The notes under the pieces were generated by a model. It saw nothing but the letters and a program-made list of their open reading frames with translations, was not told where the DNA came from and did not search any database. Shown piece after piece: positions 14,077-20,364 of a stretch of 20,364 bases of DNA. How positions within the stretch are numbered: the first letter of the stretch is position 1; every line of letters begins with the position of its first letter. A program made the translations under genes and the position numbers. Source of the DNA: a virus; IMG/VR virus record IMGVR_UViG_3300025070_000311, positions 1-20,364 of that record, one strand, 5' to 3'.

Positions 14077-14304
14077 TCAATCCTCGTAAACTAAACACTC
14101 AGGTTCAGATGGATTTTGATCACAGAAAAGTTCTAAGTAACTAGGATCGTGATGATCGCCAGCTTCAATTTCTTTTTTGTGATGCTCTACATACTCTTCT
14201 AACTCATGCAACTCGCCTTCAATGTGACGTCGTTGCTGTGGAGATGTAGACGGACTGTCTAGAATCTCTTTATCGACAGCAATATGCTTCTCGATACTTT
14301 CCAT
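14077..14304 (-). CDS. cp12: CP12-like Calvin-cycle regulator
   Basis: A 75-residue, highly charged protein. The C-terminus DPSYLELFCDQNPSEPECLV matches the CP12 C-terminal block (Y-CD-NP---EC--YED/DD) that binds GAPDH, with Cys61 and Cys70 as the expected disulphide pair. The N-terminal half (MESIEKHIAVDKEIL, ELHELEEYVEHH) is helical, like marine picocyanobacterial and phage CP12. The N-terminal Cys pair of canonical CP12 is absent. CP12 holds GAPDH and phosphoribulokinase in an inactive complex, and in phages it is thought to turn off carbon fixation and favour the pentose phosphate pathway. A perfect AAGGAGGA ribosome binding site lies at 14308-14315, with a late box at 14326-14333. cpeT follows after its own promoter. 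Confidence 0.87.
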   Translation of the reverse strand: MESIEKHIAVDKEILDSPSTSPQQRRHIEGELHELEEYVEHHKKEIEAGDHHDPSYLELFCDQNPSEPECLVYED

Positions 14305-14325
14305 GTATCCTCCTTTTGTAATAAT

Positions 14326-14333
14326 TATTTATT
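14326..14333 (-). promoter_or_regulatory. Candidate late promoter box before CP12
   Basis: The minus strand reads AATAAATA (NATAAATA) in the 33-base gap between the hub gene and CP12, with the CP12 ribosome binding site 10 bases further on. The surroundings are very AT-rich, so a chance match is more likely here than at 6933-6940. Confidence 0.45.
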
Positions 14334-14337
14334 TGAT

Positions 14338-15711
14338 TTATATGGTGGAATCCTTCATTAAAAGCAATTCCGTAGTCATGTTAACGCCATTAGTATCATG
14401 AGTCAAGCTAGCAATTAGATATCTACCACTATATCTACGGTCTACTTTAGGTGTCTTTCCAGATTTTGCTGAGGTAGGAATGATGATATCAATTCCTGAA
14501 CCAACATACAAATCCATATTTCCTGGAATAGTTATTTGTAGTTTGATAGTCTTTAGACTTTCAATCCTCATCCATTGGTATGCCTGGAGTTCTACGAGTG
14601 ACTCATAATTTTTTTGAGGATTATCTTCAAATCTTTGATCAAAAATTTGATTCGGAAGAATTGTGTATCTAACTCTCTTTGGATACTCAATTAATTTCTG
14701 AATTCCCTGATCCATAGAATTAATAATATTCTTATTACCACCGTCTTTCAAGTGAGACATACTATTCCAGTATGTGTTGATATTATAATAATGAGCATCT
14801 ACAGAGATGTCTGTACTAATACCCATTTTAGATTGTGTAATGGTAGTTGGGTCAAATCCAATACTATAACCAGACCATGTACCATGACGTAATCCCATCA
14901 AAAAGTTCTTCTCTTCAGGAAAAACTACAGCATTAATTCTATATTGGTCTGCAGCACCATCATCTGCTATATTTTTTGGTGCTTGAGTATACCTATACAA
15001 TCTTGGTTGTCCAGTATTGATATTAGTTTCTTCATTATCCTTCATGGCATTTGCATCATCAATCATCTTATCGATAGACTTGTAATGATATCCTAATGCA
15101 TTCTCAAAAAATGCAAATCCATTCTGCAATGAAGTACCTGCTGATTTACGAATAGATCTCTCAGTCATCCAGTAGATTGCATCAAATGGTCTCCAGTTAG
15201 GAATGATAAATTTATGGTCATTTAATGTTTCTTCTAGATACAGTCTTTTTCTAGTCCCAATATATCTGCTACTCTTTAATATATCTTCAACAATCTGAGA
15301 AGTTTCAGTTTTATTCTTAAAGATAACATCAGTCATACCAAATATGTTTACTGCTTCATTCTTAATAAACTCATCTGATGCTAAGTTGATAACATATACG
15401 TCAGTATCTTGATTTGTTCTAGAACGAGATAGGATATTATATGAACGCATAAAAAATGTTCGATCAATGATACTTCCTACAATCTGTACTTTAAAAAGTT
15501 CAGATCCTGTGAAGGTATTAACCAAACCAGCAGAATCTTCAATAACAAGTTTTGCTTCCATTGTAGAGGAAGTAATAGATTCATATATCTGGAATCCCCT
15601 AACAAAATCTTTGATGTCATATTGACCATTAGGAGTCTTTAATTTTTCACCATCGCGAAAGATGGATACGGAGATTTCTACATCACCAGGATTTTCTCTA
15701 AAAATTGTCAT
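14338..15711 (-). CDS. Baseplate hub protein candidate, gp27/gpD-like (457 aa)
   Basis: A 457-residue protein without signal or membrane segment. The N-terminal part (YDIKDFVRGFQIYESITSST, then MEAKLVIEDSAGLVNTFTGS and ELFKVQIVG) resembles the first tube-like beta barrel of hub proteins of the gp27/gpD class, which connect the tail tube to the gp5 spike. The C-terminal part (LQITIPGNMDLYVGSGIDII, then YSGRYLIASLTHDT) looks like a second barrel of the same class. The gene shares ATGA with the upstream 892-residue gene, and gp5 is the next virion gene downstream, as expected for a partner of the spike. The T4 gp27 identification is by pattern and context only; it could be another tail-tip protein. 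Confidence 0.6.
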   Translation of the reverse strand: MTIFRENPGDVEISVSIFRDGEKLKTPNGQYDIKDFVRGFQIYESITSSTMEAKLVIEDSAGLVNTFTGSELFKVQIVGSIIDRTFFMRSYNILSRSRTNQDTDVYVINLASDEFIKNEAVNIFGMTDVIFKNKTETSQIVEDILKSSRYIGTRKRLYLEETLNDHKFIIPNWRPFDAIYWMTERSIRKSAGTSLQNGFAFFENALGYHYKSIDKMIDDANAMKDNEETNINTGQPRLYRYTQAPKNIADDGAADQYRINAVVFPEEKNFLMGLRHGTWSGYSIGFDPTTITQSKMGISTDISVDAHYYNINTYWNSMSHLKDGGNKNIINSMDQGIQKLIEYPKRVRYTILPNQIFDQRFEDNPQKNYESLVELQAYQWMRIESLKTIKLQITIPGNMDLYVGSGIDIIIPTSAKSGKTPKVDRRYSGRYLIASLTHDTNGVNMTTELLLMKDSTI

Positions 15712-18386
15712 TTGAAAATACCTCTGAGAGGATTATTAGTAGAACCAAGAAGAGCAGCAGCAGTTCCGACGAGAGCACCACCAATGTTCACACCGCCGCC
15801 ACCAGCACCTCCTCCTCCGCCTCCACCGCGACTACCGACCACTACAGGAGGTCCTTTCCTTTGTCCTGCTTGTATTGCCATCTGGACCGCTTGCTGTGCC
15901 TGTGCAACCATCTGAGAGTTCATACCATTTGATTGGCCAACTTGTTCTATGACAGCACCAACCATCTCGCGTGTTCTTTCATTTATTCTCTCCCTTGCTT
16001 CATTACGTTCTTCAGTTGATCTCGAAAGACTGCCTCGTCTGCCCCGTGCTTTAATCTCTGCATCGCGTTGTGGTGCTGCAGTTTTAGTTCTTCCACCTTT
16101 AACACTTGTCGTTGGACCACCGAGAATCATATTCCCCATACTTCCAGAAGAAGAACTGCTACTGCTGCTATTACTAGAACTCATAGTACCAGAACCAGCA
16201 CCAAATCCTCCACTGGTAGTAGCACCACCTGCTTTCATTGCTGCAGAAACAGCAGCATCACTTTCATGTTGCAATCCAATCCAGGTACTCTTCAATGTAG
16301 ATACGTTACCTCCAGTCTGTTTCACTAAAGCAACACCGAGTTTATTTTGAGTTTCTGGTGAGAACTGATCTGTTTTATTAACAACACCTTGGTCAACTAA
16401 ACCCTTTAAAGTACTTCCAATAAACTGATAACGACCGACAGCATGTAACTTACCAGATGATTTCCACTGAGCATCACTCATGGTTCCATCATCATATTGC
16501 TTGTCCATGACCTCCTGAACGGTCATAGAAGTTAGTTCTTTACCAGATGGATTAAATGGTGCCTTTCTATAGTCTCCACTGTATCCAAGAGCAGTGTGGC
16601 CACCATCAGCACCACCCTGATTAACTGCGTTATATCCTCCAACACTATCAGATTCTCTCTTACCAATAAGATCGAGAATAGCACCATAACCCCCTGCTGC
16701 AGCAGGCATATTAGTATTACCGCTGCCACCTTGAATACCTGAACTAATACCATCTAAGAAACCTAGATGTAAGTGAGTTGGGTGTCCTGTATTTCCAGGT
16801 CCAGTCTTACCACCACCTTTAAACCATGATCCCCATCCATCAGTGATGATTTGGGATAGTTTCATTTTATCGCGAAGTTGATATGCTTCCTCTGCTAATT
16901 GTGCAGTTCTTGCTTTCCAAGCACCAGCTCTCCAATCAGTAATATCAATTGCTAAACCTTTATAATGAAGACTACCAGAACTATGCCCACCAACTGCTTC
17001 ACCACCATTTTTATTAAATCCAACTCCTCTATTAGGACCACTACCACTATGATTATTCTTTCTAAAGTTTGGATGCTCGGCAACAGTAAAACCTTTATCT
17101 AATGCCCATTTACCACCAGCAGCAACTGCCTGTAAACCAGCACCTATAACTGGTTTTTCTTCTTGCCCCTTCTTCGATACAGGTTCGGTTGTAGTTGTTT
17201 TTGGTTTTCCACCACCACCAGTGAGACTGTTCCACCAATTTCCTACAGCACCCATCGCACCACCAAGAGCCATCTCAGGAACTTTTCCTCCTTGAGATCT
17301 ACCAGGAACTTTATATCCCTGACTTCTTGCTTCACCAAGTCTCTTCTGAGTTAAGTGAGGTTGCGTTTTTGTTCCAGGAGTATTAAAAGGAACGACGAAA
17401 GCTCCCCCATTGCTCTTTCTAGCAACATACTCAGTTCCATGTCCGATGAACGAGGTTGATCTCCCCCCGTCCAAAGATACCTTGTATCCTGATTGTGGTC
17501 CACTAATCCATCCTCCTTGTGATCTACTTGGAAGATTCTTGACTGAACCTCCTTGGGATTTCTCTTCGTCTTTATTATTTAATGCATTGAGACCAATCAT
17601 TGTCCCCCCTGCTATTGCAGTACCAAGCAGAATTTTTCCTAAAGCACCGCCCCTTCTACCACCTCGTCTACCAGGGAGACCACCACCACCTCGTCCACCG
17701 CCACGAGTGACAAACTTAATCAGAGCACGAACACCCTTCGCAATATCAGTAATAATCTTAGTTGGATTCTTTAAGTACCTAATACCTAATACAATCGAAC
17801 CAATTCCAACAATTGCTTTACCAAATCCTAAAAGTCTCTCTTGCCAAGTCGCATCATCTTTAAGTAAATCATAGAGACCATCGATGGTAGTTGTGATACT
17901 CCATTTTGCCCAATCAAAAATAAATTGAACAACAGTCTTAATGACGTCTAAGATTTTTACAATTGTATCTTGATTTTTCGGATCACTTAACCATTTAAGA
18001 ACTGGAATGACAACTGCTATTTTAAACAGATTACCAAATAAACCAAGAAGTCCTTCTAGAAAACTTCCACTTTTTGATAAGACACCAGATACAAGACCAC
18101 CTTGTTTCTTTTCCTTCTTTGGTGTTGTAAATTCTGGTTTAAATTGAGTTTTATCCTTTTTTTGTGCTTCTAAGTTACTAAGACTAACTTTTTTAAGATC
18201 TACAAGAACTTTGCCGAGAGAATTTACAGTCTCTCCTAGGTTGTTGATTGCACGAGTATTCGTGTTTATTGACTTCGCTAAAACAATATCAGATTTTTTT
18301 ACGTCAGGATCAGCACTGCCCGAGGGATCTTTGACCTGTACGAACTTATAAAAATTAATTTTTGAACTTTTTTGTACAGTTGCCAT
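15708..18386 (-). CDS. Tail protein with M15-like peptidase and lysozyme-like domains (892 aa)
   Basis: An 892-residue modular protein. Residues 1-90 look helical or coiled-coil. Residues about 98-225 hold several hydrophobic helices, then a Gly/Arg stretch (228-250) and a further hydrophobic segment (251-268). Residues about 415-545 contain SLHYKGLAIDI (His474, Asp481) and HPTHLHLGF (His538, His540), the zinc pattern SxHxxGxAxD...HxH of M15-type peptidoglycan peptidases. Residues about 566-718 look like a lysozyme/transglycosylase: LIGKRES with candidate catalytic Glu578, and GRYQFIGSTL (651-660). A poly-Ser linker (about 735-749), a charged helix and a glycine-rich tail follow. It starts in TAATG overlap with the upstream tail gene. 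I infer a tail-borne cell-wall opening role; it may double as tape measure. Confidence 0.65.
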   Translation of the reverse strand: MATVQKSSKINFYKFVQVKDPSGSADPDVKKSDIVLAKSINTNTRAINNLGETVNSLGKVLVDLKKVSLSNLEAQKKDKTQFKPEFTTPKKEKKQGGLVSGVLSKSGSFLEGLLGLFGNLFKIAVVIPVLKWLSDPKNQDTIVKILDVIKTVVQFIFDWAKWSITTTIDGLYDLLKDDATWQERLLGFGKAIVGIGSIVLGIRYLKNPTKIITDIAKGVRALIKFVTRGGGRGGGGLPGRRGGRRGGALGKILLGTAIAGGTMIGLNALNNKDEEKSQGGSVKNLPSRSQGGWISGPQSGYKVSLDGGRSTSFIGHGTEYVARKSNGGAFVVPFNTPGTKTQPHLTQKRLGEARSQGYKVPGRSQGGKVPEMALGGAMGAVGNWWNSLTGGGGKPKTTTTEPVSKKGQEEKPVIGAGLQAVAAGGKWALDKGFTVAEHPNFRKNNHSGSGPNRGVGFNKNGGEAVGGHSSGSLHYKGLAIDITDWRAGAWKARTAQLAEEAYQLRDKMKLSQIITDGWGSWFKGGGKTGPGNTGHPTHLHLGFLDGISSGIQGGSGNTNMPAAAGGYGAILDLIGKRESDSVGGYNAVNQGGADGGHTALGYSGDYRKAPFNPSGKELTSMTVQEVMDKQYDDGTMSDAQWKSSGKLHAVGRYQFIGSTLKGLVDQGVVNKTDQFSPETQNKLGVALVKQTGGNVSTLKSTWIGLQHESDAAVSAAMKAGGATTSGGFGAGSGTMSSSNSSSSSSSSGSMGNMILGGPTTSVKGGRTKTAAPQRDAEIKARGRRGSLSRSTEERNEARERINERTREMVGAVIEQVGQSNGMNSQMVAQAQQAVQMAIQAGQRKGPPVVVGSRGGGGGGGAGGGGVNIGGALVGTAAALLGSTNNPLRGIFK

Positions 18387-20364
18387 TATTGTGATCTCGT
18401 CGTTATGCTAGAAGGAGTCGCTTTAACTACTTCACCACCACCATTATTTATGGGAACAGCAGTAGGAATAGGAACCAACTTCTCAAGAATAACGGGAATA
18501 GGAATAAAGTCTAACGCCTGATTCATAGCATATTCAGCGGATATACCACCTTCAGACAATGCTTGAGATGCTACATCTTTAACCCCACCAATAACTTTAG
18601 GATCAACTCCTATCTGTCCTGCTATATCTGCCATAGCAGACATCATATCTCCACCCATCGCACCAGTAACTGCATTATAAAGTCCACCAAGTCCAAAGTG
18701 AGTTGCAGCACCTTGAATCATATTCATAGGATTCAATCCACCTTTCAATACAGAATTGGCAAATCCTCCTAAAGAAGGACTAAGCATCCCAAGTCCAGTA
18801 CTCAAAGCACCTCCAAAGTTTCCAGTTAATACATTAGAAGCAATTTGACCTATAGGTCCTGACATAAACTCACCAACCTTACCCATGATCCCACCCATAC
18901 CAGGAATCATTCCTAACATTGCCATAGGATTGCCCGTGGCAAGTGTATTAATGCCTGCCATGATAGGTGCAGCACCAGGAATAAACGATGCAGCAGTTCC
19001 AAGCACTTGTCCAATAGGACTTTGCATAACACCACTAACTGCCTTACCAATACCACCTGTAACTCCTTTGATGGCATTACCAACACTCTTAACTACACCA
19101 CCAAGGAACATCTCTTGTTCAGGAACTTCTTGTCCTTCATCTTCCTTCGCTTTACCCATAAGGGTATTAATAATCTCACCAATATTAGGCAGTTTTGATA
19201 ATACCTTATCAATATCAGTTTTTAATCCTCTTGCACCGATAGCATCAACAACTCCTTCTTCTCCCTCTTGCAATTGAGGAACAAAATCACGAACGAACAT
19301 ATATCCGTCAAGAAGCATTGATGCTACGTTACCAGCACCTGCTGTAGCAAGACCAGCAACATCTAAGATACCAGAAGTACCTTCAATCAATGCACCAATA
19401 GAGTCGCCATTTGCTGCCCTATCATAAGCAAATGCAAGGTTTACAATTCCACCAACAACAGGAAGAATTGCTGCTGCTCTTTTTCCTAACTTAGAACCTG
19501 CTGTTGCAACATCACCAAAACTAGCAATACCTTTCTTCTTAAGGATCTCTGTTGCCTTGTCCATCCCAGGCAGTTTCTTGAGCATATCGAACAATCCCTG
19601 TCCGATTTTTGCTGCCTTGTTTGCTATAGGATCAATGATCGGTTTTAATGGAGTTAAAATCTTCTCCAGGAAAAAGTTCTTAGCACCTGTTCCTAGTGAT
19701 TCAAGTCCACCCTTAAATGCATTTCCTGCAGCTGCTGACCACTTCCTACCCTTTTCTGCAATAAATTGAGTTGCCTTAACAGTGTTTTCCCAACCTGCTT
19801 TAGCTGCTTTGCTTAAATTACTATACTGCTTACCTGCCCAATCAGGAAGTCCTTTCAATCCTCTATGAAGTGCCCCAAGACCTCTCCTTCCTAGATCGAC
19901 ACTAGTATCAAGAGCACCACCAAAAAAGTTTCCTATTCTTGTTAAAGCACCTGGTTTGGGAGGATCAAGTTTTGGTAATTTAAGACGATTGAATGCTTTT
20001 AGTGCCTTGGATGCATCACCACCAGAGTTGCTTAATGCATTGGCATATGCTCTTGCAGCATCATCACCATACTCTGCAAGAATCTTCTTATATTGTTTTG
20101 ATGCTGCTTCACCAAACTGTTCCGCAACAGTAGATGCCTTTACTCTACCTCTAGGACCATCTAAGTCAGGGTCAGCACCAGAAGGGTTTGCTCGTGTAGG
20201 TTTTCTCGGTTTATCAGGTTTGTCAGGGTTTCTTGGTCTTGGATCAGGAGGATCTACAGGAAGATCTGGATCAAGAAGATTGCGAATACCATCTGCTGCT
20301 TTAATTAATCCAGCAATACCACCGATTGCAAGAGCAATTTTGCCGAACGCTTCAAGACGATCGT
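18386..20364 (-). CDS. Tail structural / tape-measure-like protein (5' end outside window)
   Basis: The frame is open from the right edge to a TAA at 18388-18386, giving 658 visible residues. A TTG at 19858 is in frame, but uninterrupted coding continues above it (for example FFGGALDTSVDLGRRGLG and a Pro/Asp-rich linker LLDPDLPVDPPDPRPRNPDK), so it is not the start. The protein is rich in Gly, Ala, Met and Lys, with many short hydrophobic helices (AAILPVVGGIVNLAFAYDRA; MLGMIPGMGGIMGKVGEF). Such low-complexity hydrophobic sequence is common in tail tape-measure and tail-tip proteins that enter the host membrane. The stop overlaps the next ATG by one base (TAATG), so the pair are coupled. The specific role is unproven. 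Confidence 0.6.
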   Translation of the reverse strand, partial: DRLEAFGKIALAIGGIAGLIKAADGIRNLLDPDLPVDPPDPRPRNPDKPDKPRKPTRANPSGADPDLDGPRGRVKASTVAEQFGEAASKQYKKILAEYGDDAARAYANALSNSGGDASKALKAFNRLKLPKLDPPKPGALTRIGNFFGGALDTSVDLGRRGLGALHRGLKGLPDWAGKQYSNLSKAAKAGWENTVKATQFIAEKGRKWSAAAGNAFKGGLESLGTGAKNFFLEKILTPLKPIIDPIANKAAKIGQGLFDMLKKLPGMDKATEILKKKGIASFGDVATAGSKLGKRAAAILPVVGGIVNLAFAYDRAANGDSIGALIEGTSGILDVAGLATAGAGNVASMLLDGYMFVRDFVPQLQEGEEGVVDAIGARGLKTDIDKVLSKLPNIGEIINTLMGKAKEDEGQEVPEQEMFLGGVVKSVGNAIKGVTGGIGKAVSGVMQSPIGQVLGTAASFIPGAAPIMAGINTLATGNPMAMLGMIPGMGGIMGKVGEFMSGPIGQIASNVLTGNFGGALSTGLGMLSPSLGGFANSVLKGGLNPMNMIQGAATHFGLGGLYNAVTGAMGGDMMSAMADIAGQIGVDPKVIGGVKDVASQALSEGGISAEYAMNQALDFIPIPVILEKLVPIPTAVPINNGGGEVVKATPSSITTRSQ

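Noticed and set aside
15949-16350. Plus-strand open frame of 133 codons
   Set aside because: Antisense shadow of the low-complexity Ser/Gly part of the 892-residue tail protein.
17410-17874. Plus-strand Pro-rich open frame of 154 codons
   Set aside because: Antisense shadow of the Gly/Arg-rich part of the 892-residue tail protein; no ribosome binding site or promoter.
19856-19858. TTG start for a 490-residue version of the right-most tail gene
   Set aside because: The same frame continues upstream without a stop to the window edge with gene-like composition, so the gene is simply truncated by the window.

Overview
The window reads as part of the genome of a T4-like cyanophage (contractile-tailed myovirus infecting marine Synechococcus or Prochlorococcus). 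The evidence is a gp5-type central spike protein and other tail/baseplate proteins of the cyanomyovirus type, T4-style late promoter boxes (NATAAATA), four phage tRNA genes, and two cyanobacteria-derived metabolic genes: a CpeT-family phycobiliprotein lyase and a CP12 Calvin-cycle regulator. Every gene I can support lies on the minus strand, so transcription runs from high to low coordinates. All assignments come from reading the sequence; no database search was run.

Layout in transcription order. (1) 20364-14338: three abutting virion genes. They are a 5'-truncated glycine/alanine-rich tail protein, an 892-residue tail protein carrying two apparent cell-wall hydrolase domains (M15-like peptidase and lysozyme-like), and a gp27/gpD-like baseplate hub candidate. 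(2) 14304-12803: an accessory cassette with CP12, cpeT, tRNA-Val(TAC) and a signal-peptide-bearing HExxH metallopeptidase candidate. (3) 12776-10191: gp5-like central spike. (4) 10135-7026: a dense accessory block of small proteins, two 2OG-Fe(II) oxygenase-fold proteins, and tRNA-Leu(TAA), tRNA-Thr(TGT) and tRNA-Asn(GTT). Several genes here overlap by ATGA. (5) 6905-1: large virion surface or fibre-like proteins of 441, 495 and 1321 residues, then the first 18 codons of another.

Regulation is visible. Virion genes, and also CP12, are preceded by NATAAATA late boxes. The accessory blocks instead have near-consensus sigma70 promoters (TTGAC[AC], 17-base spacer, TA[TG]A[CAG]T) at 14047-14075, 10159-10187 and 8108-8136. 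The first two begin immediately after the stop codon of the preceding gene. The simplest reading is that host-takeover and metabolic modules with their own host-type promoters sit inside a late structural operon.

The structural proteins would build the tail tip, baseplate and fibres. CpeT and CP12 would act on host pigment assembly and carbon metabolism, and the tRNAs would supply anticodons for A/T-ending codons common in the phage genes. No CRISPR array, insertion sequence or integrase was seen, and no gene-free stretch exceeds 300 bases.
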